This document shows, in pieces, positions 8,751 through 18,907 of a stretch of DNA of 64,000 bases. Source of the DNA: CAZTTG01 sp964615935 (GTDB lineage: Bacteria; Planctomycetota; UBA1135; GCA-002686595); the NCBI GenBank assembly GCA_964615935.1, contig CAZTTG010000007.1:1-64000 (forward strand), given 5' to 3'. Every line of letters begins with the position of its first letter. Position 1 is the stretch's first letter. Below the pieces are notes generated by a model. The model was not told where the DNA came from. It did no database searches and was given only the letters and a program-made list of their open reading frames with translations. The translations under genes and the position numbers were made by a program.

Positions 8751-9988
8751 TAGGGGCACACTTCGAACTCGATCGCGTCCGTGAGACCGGTGGTGCTGGG
8801 GCTCGCCGGATCCCGGTACCAGTGCTGGCCGTTTACCCGCACGCCGGGGGCGAGGCCCGGGTCGGCGCCGGCCTGCATCCAGGCGTTGAAGTCGAAGGCA
8901 AAGGACCCCGAGCAGTCGGCGGGCGGCGGGTTGCCGCCGGAGCTCTGGATCGGCGTCCGTCGAAAGGGGGGCTTCACGCACAGGAGGCCGCCCTGGAAGG
9001 GAAGGGCCGAGCGGCCGGCGAGGCCGTAGAAGAGGAGGCCGTTCTTGTTGTTGACGACCTGCGTCGCGCCGATCACGAAGGGGGCGGGGTCGGAGGCGCT
9101 GGGGTAGCCGGCGTAGCCGATGGCTGGCAGGCAGCCCTGAGAGTTGAGCTTGGCGGTGCAGTAGACGAGCGAGTGAGCGCAGAGGATCGGGTAGCCCTCG
9201 TAGCGCCACACCTCGCCCGAATCCTCGGCGAGGAAGATGCTCGCCGCCCCTCCCGGGCAGCAGGGCGCCAGGGTCACGCCCTCCTGGTTGTCGCCGGCCA
9301 GGGCGTACTCGCGCAGGAAGACGCCCTGGGCGTCGTACTCGACGATCGCATCGTAGCTGTCGTGGATGGCGTAGAGGACGGCGGTCGCGGGCTCGTAGTG
9401 GAGGCCGGAGAGGTCGCCGCGGCCGAGATGGGAGGCGAGGGCGCTCCCGGGCACGACGACGCCTCCCGGCTGGAGGTCGAAGCGGAAGATCCGCCCGTCG
9501 GACTGCAGCCCGGCCAGGAACAGGCCCTCCGCGAAGGTCAGGGCTTCGAGCCCCTCGTTGGAGGGGCCCGTCATCCAGGGCGTCAGGTCCCACTGCTCGC
9601 CGGTGAGCTGCCCGGTGGTGAGGTCGAACTCGAGCACCATGTCCGGCTGCTCGAGCCCCAGGTAGACCAGGCTGGAGCCCGGGTCGGCCACCGCCACCGC
9701 CTCCAGGTCGCCCCACAGCTGCCAGGTAGTCATCTGGCCCCCGTCCCGGTCCATGGCCGTCACCTGGCCGCCGTCGCCCACGATCACGAGCTCCTGGCGA
9801 CCGGCGTGCCAAGCGGCGCCGCTCGGCTCGTAGCCCGGGGGGAGCTTGCCCGGCTGGCCCATCCCGCCGATCTCAACCCCCGGACCCGCCGGCCAGGACT
9901 GTGCCCATACGAGCGGGCCGAGCGCCGGGAGCGCCAGGGCCAGGAGGAGGCGGCCGGCGCGAGCGCGGGCATACCGTCGGGCGACCAT
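8750..9988 (-). CDS. Secreted SdiA-regulated/esterase-like propeller with planctomycete C-terminal module
   Basis: A 412-residue exported protein with signal peptide (RLLLALALPALGPLVWAQ). Residues about 30-270 form beta-propeller repeats of the SdiA-regulated/phytase-like type: LEAVAVADPGSSLVYLGLE, GLEALTFAEGLFLAGLQSDGRIFRFDL, LSGLHYEPATAVLYAIHDSYDAIVEYDAQG, GDNQEGVTLAP. The last 135 residues are a different module. It begins VYCTAKLNSQGCLPAI and contains GRSALPFQGGLLCVKPPFRRT, GGNPPPADCSGS and DFNAWMQ, and ends LTDAIEFEVCP. This module recurs almost motif for motif at the end of the protein at 41222-42331. ATG 9988 was chosen because the signal peptide follows directly. Its TAG overlaps the GTG of the toroid gene, which suggests coupled translation. 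Confidence 0.75.
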   Translation of the reverse strand: MVARRYARARAGRLLLALALPALGPLVWAQSWPAGPGVEIGGMGQPGKLPPGYEPSGAAWHAGRQELVIVGDGGQVTAMDRDGGQMTTWQLWGDLEAVAVADPGSSLVYLGLEQPDMVLEFDLTTGQLTGEQWDLTPWMTGPSNEGLEALTFAEGLFLAGLQSDGRIFRFDLQPGGVVVPGSALASHLGRGDLSGLHYEPATAVLYAIHDSYDAIVEYDAQGVFLREYALAGDNQEGVTLAPCCPGGAASIFLAEDSGEVWRYEGYPILCAHSLVYCTAKLNSQGCLPAIGYAGYPSASDPAPFVIGATQVVNNKNGLLFYGLAGRSALPFQGGLLCVKPPFRRTPIQSSGGNPPPADCSGSFAFDFNAWMQAGADPGLAPGVRVNGQHWYRDPASPSTTGLTDAIEFEVCP

Positions 9989-10080
9989 GGAACCGATTGT
10001 GACACCCCCCCCGGAATCCGTCCATGCGGGGCGGCGGCGCGAATTCCGCGCCGGGGAGGTGGAACCGCGCGCCGGCGCAC

Positions 10081-10086
10081 TAACAT
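10081..10086 (+). promoter_or_regulatory. Putative -10 element upstream of purF
   Basis: TAACAT lies 38 nt before the purF ATG in the 136-bp divergent region 9989-10124. If real, transcription would begin just before the GC-rich hairpin at 10095-10115. No convincing -35 box is visible. Confidence 0.25.
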
Positions 10087-10094
10087 GCCCCGGC

Positions 10095-10115
10095 GGGGGG
10101 CCCCGAGGGCCCCCC
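10095..10115 (+). promoter_or_regulatory. Very stable GC hairpin in the purF leader
   Basis: A perfect 9-bp stem (GGGGGGCCC pairing with GGGCCCCCC) with a 3-nt CGA loop ends 9 nt before the purF start codon. No Shine-Dalgarno sequence lies between the hairpin and the ATG. It may affect initiation of translation or act as a pause site. No match to the known purine riboswitch core was seen. Confidence 0.4.
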
Positions 10116-10124
10116 CGCTCCACC

Positions 10125-11603
10125 ATGTGCGGTTTCATCGGCATCCTGGGACCCGAGGGCGCGGACGTCGCCTTCGAGATCTACGAGAGCCTGGTGGCGG
10201 TCCAGCACCGCGGCCAGGACGCCGCCGGGATCGTGACCTTCACCGACGCCTTCCACGAGAAGAAGGGCCTGGGGCTGGTCCGCGACGTCTTCAACGAGCG
10301 CAACATGTCGCGCCTGCGAGGCAACCTGGGTTTGGGGCACGTGCGCTACCCGACCGTCGGCTCGGGGACCTACGACGACGTGCAGCCGTTCAAGACGGTC
10401 GTCCCCATGGGCGTGGCCATGGCCCACAACGGCAACGTCACCAACTTCGACCAGCTCAAGGACTGCTTCCGCAAGAACGGCATCTACCTGACCTCCAACT
10501 GCGACCTGGAGGCCATCCTGTACGTCTTCACCGGGGCGCTGGGCCGACGCCTGGTGCTGGGCGCGCCGCTCGACGGCGAGGACGTCTTCGCCGCCGTGCA
10601 GGAGGTGCACGCCAAGGTCCGCGGCGCCTACTCGGTGGTGACCCTGCTGCCGGACGTGGGGCTCCTGGCCTTCCGCGATCCCTACGGCATCAAACCCATC
10701 TGCATGGGGGAGAAGCAGACCCCCGAGGGGACCTGGTACGCCTGCGCCTCCGAGAGCGTCGAGCTCGACGTGTCGGGCTACCGCCGGATCCTGGACATCG
10801 GCCCGGGCGAGGCGGTCCTGATCGACCGCTCCGGTCAGGTCCGGCGGCGCAAGCTGTCGGACAAGCCCCACCGGCCGTGCATCTTCGAACTGGTGTACTT
10901 CGCCCGCCCCGACTCCATGCTCGACGACATCTCGGTCTACAAGACCCGCCGGCGCTTCGGGCGGGCCCTGGCGCAGCAGTGGGAGGACGAGGACGCGCCG
11001 CAGCCCGACACGGTCATCCCCATCCCCGACTCCTCGCGGGACGCGGCCATCTCCATGGCCCGCCACCTGGACGTGCCCTACCGCGAGGGCCTGGTCAAGA
11101 ACCGCTACGTCGGGCGCACCTTCATCATGCCCAGCCAGGACTCCCGTCGGATGGGCGTGCGGCGCAAGCTCAACACCATCCCGCTGGAGTTCGAGGACAA
11201 GGCGGTCCTCCTGGTGGACGACTCCATCGTGCGCGGCAACACCTCCAAGCTCATCGTGCAGATGGCCCGCGACGCGGGGGCCCGCAAGGTGTACCTCGCC
11301 ATCACCAGCCCGCCGCTGGTGGCCCCCTGTCCCTACGGGATCGACATGGCCACCAAGACCGAGTTCATCGCCGCCGACCGCACGGTCGAGGAGGTCAGCG
11401 CCGAGCTGGGCGCGGACTACCTGATGTACCTGGATCGGGGCCGCATGAACGAGTCGGGCCGCAAGGGCAACCACCGGATCGAGCACTTCTGCAACGCCTG
11501 CTTCACCGGCGAGTACCCCACCGGCGACGTCACCCGCGCGATCCTGGAAGCCATCGAGGGCGAGCGCCAGACGAGCCGGGGCGAGGCGCCCGCCGCCAGG
11601 TAA
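10125..11603 (+). CDS. purF: Amidophosphoribosyltransferase
   Basis: PurF transfers the amide nitrogen of glutamine to PRPP to make 5-phosphoribosylamine, the first committed step of purine synthesis in the cytoplasm. The protein is 492 residues, a normal length. Met-Cys-Gly-Phe at the start places the class II amidotransferase nucleophile at Cys2, with no propeptide. GHVRYPTVGS, AHNGNVTNF and the DPYGIKP loop belong to the glutaminase domain. The C-terminal phosphoribosyltransferase domain has the PRPP-binding signature VLLVDDSIVRGNT around residues 361-373. The Cys residues in the CNACFTGEYP tail are typical of forms that can carry an iron-sulfur cluster. The gene stands apart from other pur genes and is followed after 40 bp by a glycosyltransferase gene. 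Confidence 0.97.
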   Translation: MCGFIGILGPEGADVAFEIYESLVAVQHRGQDAAGIVTFTDAFHEKKGLGLVRDVFNERNMSRLRGNLGLGHVRYPTVGSGTYDDVQPFKTVVPMGVAMAHNGNVTNFDQLKDCFRKNGIYLTSNCDLEAILYVFTGALGRRLVLGAPLDGEDVFAAVQEVHAKVRGAYSVVTLLPDVGLLAFRDPYGIKPICMGEKQTPEGTWYACASESVELDVSGYRRILDIGPGEAVLIDRSGQVRRRKLSDKPHRPCIFELVYFARPDSMLDDISVYKTRRRFGRALAQQWEDEDAPQPDTVIPIPDSSRDAAISMARHLDVPYREGLVKNRYVGRTFIMPSQDSRRMGVRRKLNTIPLEFEDKAVLLVDDSIVRGNTSKLIVQMARDAGARKVYLAITSPPLVAPCPYGIDMATKTEFIAADRTVEEVSAELGADYLMYLDRGRMNESGRKGNHRIEHFCNACFTGEYPTGDVTRAILEAIEGERQTSRGEAPAAR

Positions 11604-11643
11604 TTCGACGGCCCCCTCCGACGCGCTCCGCAGATCCCCATCC

Positions 11644-12834
11644 ATGCGCATCCTGATCACCTCTCCCGTCTTCCCGCCCGACCTGGGGGGACCCTCCGTG
11701 TACGTGCCCAGCCTGGCGGAGTTCCTGATCGAACGCGGCCACCAGGTGGGGGTGGTGGCCTTCTGCTCGGTTCCGGAGCCGCAGGGGAAGGGCTACCCGG
11801 TGATCGCCATCCCGCGCGGACCGCTGCCGGTGCGCTACCTGAAGGCCTTCTGGCGGGTCCTGCGCGAGGCCGGCGCCTACGACGTGGTCTACGTGCAGGA
11901 GCACCTGGCCCTGCTGCACGTCCTGGCCGCCCGCCTGCGCGGACGGCCGGCCGTGATCCGCATCATGGTGGACGGCTCGTGGGAGATCTCCCACCGCAAG
12001 GGCTGGATCGGCGGCGACGACATCGTCACCTACCAGGGCAAGGACTACGGCTGGAAGGTGTCCCTCACCCGCCGCCTGCAGCGCCTGTGGTGGGGGTGGT
12101 GCCACCGCCTGATCGCCTGCTCGGAGTTCCTGCGCCGGATCCCGATCGAGTCCTACGGCGTGCCCGAGGACAAGGTCCGGCGGATCTACAACGCCTACCA
12201 CGGGCCGCGGCAGGAGGACGTCTCCCAGACGCCGGCCGAGGCCCGCGCGGCCCTGGAGCTCCCCGAGGGTCCCCGCTACCTCCTGAGCATCTGCCGCCTG
12301 ATGGTCTGGAAGGGGATCGACGTGATCCTGCGCGCCCTGTGCGAGCTGCCCGAGGACGTGCACCTGCTGGTGGCCGGGGACGGCGACATGGAGGAGGCCT
12401 GGCCGAAGCTGGCCGAGGAGCTGGGCGTGGCCGGGCGCGTGCGCTTCCTGGGGAACGTCCCCTACGAGCGGATCCCCCTCACCATCCGCTCGGCCGAGCT
12501 CTTCGTCCTGGCCAGCGAGTACGAGGGCCTGAGCCACACCCTGCTGGAGGTCTCCGCCCTGGGCACCCCCATCGTGTGCACCTCGATCTGCGGCAATCCC
12601 GAGGTGGTCGAGGAGGGCGTGAACGGGCTCCTGGTGCCCGCGAAGAGCCCCCACGAGCTCGCGGACGCCATTTCCAAGCTGTTGTCGGACAAGGACTTGC
12701 AGCGTAAGTTCGTCCAGGCCGGGCTGGAGCGGATGGACCGCTTCGCCCGCTCGACCACCCTCTCCGAGGTCGAGCGAACCCTGGAGGAGGCCGCCGCCTC
12801 GCGGCGCCGCCGAGAGGGAGGATCATCGAGGTGA
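11644..12834 (+). CDS. GT4-family glycosyltransferase
   Basis: A 396-residue GT-B fold glycosyltransferase. The N-terminal domain begins MRILITSPVFPPDLGGPSVYV, the glycine-rich entry typical of GT4 enzymes. The C-terminal nucleotide-sugar domain carries LLVAGDGDMEEAW, VRFLGNVPYERIP and the E-x7-E motif in EGLSHTLLEVSALGTPIV at about residues 293-310. GT4 enzymes are retaining transferases that use nucleotide sugars or lipid-linked donors. The donor here is not known. Its TGA overlaps the GTG of hldD (GTGA), so the two are translationally coupled. Work on lipopolysaccharide core or another heptose-containing surface glycan is a reasonable inference. Confidence 0.88.
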   Translation: MRILITSPVFPPDLGGPSVYVPSLAEFLIERGHQVGVVAFCSVPEPQGKGYPVIAIPRGPLPVRYLKAFWRVLREAGAYDVVYVQEHLALLHVLAARLRGRPAVIRIMVDGSWEISHRKGWIGGDDIVTYQGKDYGWKVSLTRRLQRLWWGWCHRLIACSEFLRRIPIESYGVPEDKVRRIYNAYHGPRQEDVSQTPAEARAALELPEGPRYLLSICRLMVWKGIDVILRALCELPEDVHLLVAGDGDMEEAWPKLAEELGVAGRVRFLGNVPYERIPLTIRSAELFVLASEYEGLSHTLLEVSALGTPIVCTSICGNPEVVEEGVNGLLVPAKSPHELADAISKLLSDKDLQRKFVQAGLERMDRFARSTTLSEVERTLEEAAASRRRREGGSSR

Positions 12835-13802
12835 GCGCACGGATCATCGTCACCGGCGGAGCCGGCTTCATCGGTCGCAACCTGGTCGAGGCCCTCAACC
12901 AGCGCGGCGAGGAGAGCATCCTGGTCGTGGACTCCCTGGGGAGCGACGAGAAGTGGAAGAACCTCGTGGGCCTGACCTTCGAGGACTACATGGACCGGCG
13001 GCCCTTCCTCTCGCGGGTGCTCTCGCGCGAGCTCGAGCCGCCCCGGACCCTCATCCACCTGGGCGCCTGCAGCACCACCACCGAGGTCGACACCTCCTAC
13101 CTGATGGAGAACAACTACCGCTACTCGCGCCTCCTGTGCGAGTGGTGCCTGGAGCGCGACATCCGCTTCGTCTACGCCTCCAGCGGAGCCACCTACGGCG
13201 ACGGCTCGCTGGGCTACTCGGACGACGACGAACTCACGCCGAAGCTGCGCCCGCTCAACATGTACGGCTTCTCCAAGCACCTCTTCGACCTGTGGGCCCT
13301 GCGCAGCGGCCACCTGGGCGAGATCGCGGGCCTCAAGTACTTCAACGTCTACGGCCCCGGCGAGGCCCACAAGGGCGAGATGCGCTCGGTGGTCCACAAG
13401 GCCTTCGGCTGGATCCAGGAGGCCGGTCGCGTGGGGCTGTTCCGCTCCAACCACCCCGACTACGCCGACGGCGAGCAGAAGCGCGACTTCATCTACGTCA
13501 AGGACGCGGTGGCGGCGACGCTCTGGATGCACGATCACCCCGAGGTCGGCGGGCTCTACAACTGCGGCACCGGGCAGGCGCGCACCTGGGTGGACCTGGC
13601 CCGGGCCGTCTTCGCGGCCATGGATCTGGAGCCGCAGATCGACTTCGTGGACATGCCCGCGGAGCTGGCGAGCAAGTACCAGAACTTCACCCAGGCCGAG
13701 ATGGCCAAGCTGCGCGAGGCCGGCTACGAGCAGCCCTTCACCTCCCTGGAGGAGGGGGTTCGGGACTACGTGCAGAGCCACCTCACGGGGGACCAGGGCT
13801 AG
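12831..13802 (+). CDS. hldD: ADP-L-glycero-D-manno-heptose 6-epimerase
   Basis: A 323-residue extended SDR enzyme that converts ADP-D-glycero-D-manno-heptose to the L-glycero form for lipopolysaccharide inner core. Seen: NAD-binding GGAGFIG at residues 9-15, the family-specific LIHLGACSTTTEVDTSYLMENNY stretch, ASSGATYG, the catalytic Tyr-x3-Lys in YGFSK (Tyr near 145), and GLKYFNVYGPGEAHKGEM, a near-diagnostic HldD motif. The GTG start at 12831 overlaps the glycosyltransferase stop by 4 nt and has a GGGAGG about 10 nt upstream. The stop codon TAG (13800-13802) lies inside the terminal CTAG of the palindromic element that follows, so element insertion may have defined the present C-terminus (GDQG). 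Confidence 0.92.
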   Translation: MSARIIVTGGAGFIGRNLVEALNQRGEESILVVDSLGSDEKWKNLVGLTFEDYMDRRPFLSRVLSRELEPPRTLIHLGACSTTTEVDTSYLMENNYRYSRLLCEWCLERDIRFVYASSGATYGDGSLGYSDDDELTPKLRPLNMYGFSKHLFDLWALRSGHLGEIAGLKYFNVYGPGEAHKGEMRSVVHKAFGWIQEAGRVGLFRSNHPDYADGEQKRDFIYVKDAVAATLWMHDHPEVGGLYNCGTGQARTWVDLARAVFAAMDLEPQIDFVDMPAELASKYQNFTQAEMAKLREAGYEQPFTSLEEGVRDYVQSHLTGDQG

Positions 13803-13966
13803 TGCACTGTCCCAGGAGTTCGTGCACATATCTCGCGTTCCTGGCGGCCCCTGGCGGCGTTGCAGCTCCTCCGAGTAGTGCCTGCGAATACGCGTCGTCG
13901 CTGCGCCTAGCCAGGAACCCCCAGGAACGCGATCTATGCACACGAATTCCTGGGACAGTACACTAG
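13799..13966. repeat. 168-bp MITE-like element with 57-bp terminal inverted repeats
   Basis: Bases 13799-13855 and the reverse complement of 13910-13966 agree at about 48 of 57 positions. Both ends read CTAGTG(C/T)ACTGTCCCAGGA inward. The 54-bp centre has no coding potential. The outer GTGTACTGTCCC-type sequence resembles, from memory, repeats that flank Y1/REP-associated tyrosine transposase genes in many environmental bacteria. A non-autonomous element moved in trans is therefore likely. It fills the whole gap between hldD and the HAD gene: its left CTAG contains the hldD stop and its right CTAG ends 4 nt before the next ATG. As RNA it would fold into one long hairpin, and it could act as a terminator between the two genes. 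Confidence 0.75.
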
Positions 13967-13970
13967 CGCC

Positions 13971-14693
13971 ATGCCCGGCTCGCTGCCCTTCGAACCCCAG
14001 AAGCTGCGGGCGCTCGTCTTCGACGTGGACGGCACGCTCTACCGCCCCGGGCGGGTGAAGCGGGGCATGCTGAAGCGGCTGGTTCGGGCGCACCTCACCC
14101 AGCCCCGAGCCCTGCTGCGCACCCTGCGCGGCCTGCAGGCCTACCGGAAGACCCACGAGCGACTGCGCGGCCGGGAGGGGGAGGGGGGCGGGTTCCTGGG
14201 CGAGGTCCAGCTCTCCTGCGCGGCGGACCTCTCGGGGCTGGACCGCGAGCTCCTCGCCGGCCTGGTCGAGCGCTGGATGGAGCGCGAGCCCCTGGACCTC
14301 GTGGCCGCGGCGCGCCGACCGGGGCTGGTGAAGCTCCTGGAGCGGGCGCGCGAGCGGGGGCTCTCCCTGGGGGTCTACTCGGACTACCCGGCGCGCGCCA
14401 AGCTCGAGGCCCTGCAGGTGGCGCCCTTCTTCGAGGCGGTCGTCTGCGCCCAGGACCCGGAGGTGGGCAAGCTCAAGCCCGACCCGCGGGGGATCCGGCG
14501 GGCCCTGGCGCTGCTCGGGGCCGACCCCGAGGGGGCGCTCTACGTGGGGGACCGGGTGGGGATCGACGACGCGGCCGCGGCCCTGGCCAGGACCTCCTGC
14601 GCCATCCTGGTCGAGGGGGGGGCGGCCCCGGCGGCCGGCCTCGCCGTCGCGGTGAGGGGTTTCGGCGAGCTCTCGCGGCTCCTCTTCGGCTGA
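13971..14693 (+). CDS. HAD-superfamily hydrolase (phosphatase-like)
   Basis: A 240-residue HAD hydrolase. Motif I is FDVDGTLY with the nucleophile Asp18 and acid/base Asp20; motif II is the Ser in VYSDYP; motif III is the Lys in GKLKPDPRG; and motif IV is YVGDRVGIDDAAA. The helical insert between motifs I and II (about residues 25-110) marks it as a C1-cap (subfamily I) enzyme, like phosphoglycolate phosphatase or beta-phosphoglucomutase. The substrate is unknown. It is not the GmhB heptose phosphatase type, despite the hldD neighbour, because the zinc-binding Cys pattern of GmhB is absent. The start lies only 4 nt past the palindromic element, so its transcription or leader is probably affected by that element. 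Confidence 0.85.
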   Translation: MPGSLPFEPQKLRALVFDVDGTLYRPGRVKRGMLKRLVRAHLTQPRALLRTLRGLQAYRKTHERLRGREGEGGGFLGEVQLSCAADLSGLDRELLAGLVERWMEREPLDLVAAARRPGLVKLLERARERGLSLGVYSDYPARAKLEALQVAPFFEAVVCAQDPEVGKLKPDPRGIRRALALLGADPEGALYVGDRVGIDDAAAALARTSCAILVEGGAAPAAGLAVAVRGFGELSRLLFG

Positions 14694-14709
14694 GGCGCAC
14701 CGGGCGCCT
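14693..14709 (+). terminator. Small hairpin after the HAD gene
   Basis: AGGCGC pairs with GCGCCT across a 5-nt loop, starting at the last base of the HAD stop codon. There is no clear T-run. It is a weak terminator candidate in the 119-bp gap before gcvP. Confidence 0.3.
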
Positions 14710-14731
14710 ACTGCGCGTCCCACCGCAGCGG

Positions 14732-14737
14732 TAGAAT
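14732..14737 (+). promoter_or_regulatory. Putative -10 element upstream of gcvP
   Basis: TAGAAT, five of six matches to TATAAT, lies 75 nt before the gcvP start. No glycine riboswitch aptamer could be recognised between it and the start codon; the 14738-14812 leader is too short for a tandem aptamer. Confidence 0.25.
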
Positions 14738-14812
14738 CCGGAGCCTCGACGCCCTGCGGGATCCCATCGGAGCTCGCGGGGCCCATCCAACCCCAGACAG
14801 GGGAGCGCGACG

Positions 14813-17746
<2,934 letters not shown>

Positions 17747-17751
17747 GGGCG

Positions 17752-18744
17752 ATGGACGGCTGGCGGTCGAGGCTCCGGCGCGATCCGATCGAGCCCCTGC
17801 TGGCCGCGGGCGACCCGGCCCTCGAGCACTTCGTGCGCCGCGACCTCCTGGGCGAGAAGGTGCCCCCCGCGCGCCGGCTGTGGGAGCTGCCCGAGCTTCT
17901 GCGGATCCTGCACCGGCAGCAGGCCGACGGCTCGTGGAAGTACCCCGGCAGGCAGTGCGGGCCGGCCGTCAAGTACTCGCTCTTCGAGACCTTCAAGCAG
18001 CTGCGCGTCCTGGTCGGCCAGTACGGCCTGCGCAAGAGCCACCCCGCCATGGCCGCCGCCGCGGAGCACGTGTTCTCCTGCCAGACCGAGGAGGGCGACA
18101 TCCGGGGCATGCTGGCCAACCAGTACATGCCCTACTACGTCGGCATGCTGCTCCAGCTCCTGATCGAGGCGGGCTACGGGAAGGACCCGCGCGTGGAGCG
18201 CGGCATGCAGTGGCTGCTCTCGGCGCGGCAGGAGGACGGGGGCTGGGCGGCGGCCGTCCTGGCCAGCGGGCTCACGCGCGCCGATACCCACCGCCTGACG
18301 AGCGAGCACGCCGATCCGCTCCCGCTGGATCCCACGCAACCCTTCTCCCACAACATCACGGGCATGGTGCTGCGGGCCTTCGCCGCGCATCCGAGATACC
18401 GCCGCAGCGCGGCCGCGCGCAAGGCCGCGAGGCTCCTGGCGAGCCGCTTCTTCCAGCCCGACGCCTACGGCTCCTACCGGGACCCGGACTACTGGGTGCG
18501 CTTCCAGTACCCCTTCTGGTGGAACCACCTGATCGCGGCCCTGGACTCGATCTCGCGCATCGGCATCCCGCCCGACGAGGAGCACATGGCCCGCGGCCTG
18601 CGCTGGCTCTCCCGCCGCCAGCGCGCCGACGGCCTGTGGGATCCGGCCTACGGCAAGATGCGCCGCCCCCTCAATGCCAGCTCCCGGGCCCAGCGCTCCT
18701 GGATCGGGCTGGCCGCCTGCCGGGTGCTCGCGCGCTACGGGTGA
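17752..18744 (+). CDS. Small alpha/alpha-toroid (prenyltransferase-repeat) protein
   Basis: A 330-residue protein made of squalene-cyclase/prenyltransferase-like repeats with QW-type motifs: LHRQQADGSWKYPG, LLSARQEDGGWAA, LSRRQRADGLWDP. No signal peptide is evident, unlike the two large toroid proteins in the window, so it is probably cytoplasmic. The catalytic DXDD of squalene-hopene cyclase and the zinc ligands of protein prenyltransferases were not found, so activity should not be assumed. The ATG at 17752 follows the gcvP stop by 5 nt with a GAGGG just upstream. Whether there is a functional tie to glycine metabolism is unknown; the link may be only transcriptional. Confidence 0.75.
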   Translation: MDGWRSRLRRDPIEPLLAAGDPALEHFVRRDLLGEKVPPARRLWELPELLRILHRQQADGSWKYPGRQCGPAVKYSLFETFKQLRVLVGQYGLRKSHPAMAAAAEHVFSCQTEEGDIRGMLANQYMPYYVGMLLQLLIEAGYGKDPRVERGMQWLLSARQEDGGWAAAVLASGLTRADTHRLTSEHADPLPLDPTQPFSHNITGMVLRAFAAHPRYRRSAAARKAARLLASRFFQPDAYGSYRDPDYWVRFQYPFWWNHLIAALDSISRIGIPPDEEHMARGLRWLSRRQRADGLWDPAYGKMRRPLNASSRAQRSWIGLAACRVLARYG

Positions 18745-18803
18745 GCCGAAGGGCGCCTGGGGGCTCGCGACCGCCTCCCGCGCGCTTCGAGCGCCGAACT
18801 TCC

Positions 18804-18832
18804 TTGCCGGGCCCCCGCCGCGCGCCTGCAAT
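18804..18832 (+). promoter_or_regulatory. Putative sigma-70-like promoter for the CnaB/PDZ gene
   Basis: TTGCCG (18804-18809) and TGCAAT (18827-18832) are separated by exactly 17 bp, in the 163-bp gap 18745-18907. A 6-bp hairpin (GGGCTC/GAGCCC, 18864-18879) lies in the resulting leader. Both hexamers match the consensus at four of six positions. Confidence 0.35.
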
Positions 18833-18907
18833 GGAGCTCAGGCTCGAGTACCCACTCCGTCCGGGGCTCTCGGGAGCCCGGGACGACATCCTCGCCGGCG
18901 GCCCGCC

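Noticed and set aside
5382..8753. A long plus-strand frame opposite the toroid protein
   Set aside because: Antisense shadow of a clear multidomain protein; composition is typical of shadow frames.
14694..14812. Glycine riboswitch before gcvP
   Set aside because: The leader is short and shows no aptamer-like conserved core.
17752..18744. Squalene-hopene cyclase
   Set aside because: The protein is half the usual length and lacks the DXDD motif; only the toroid repeats are shared.
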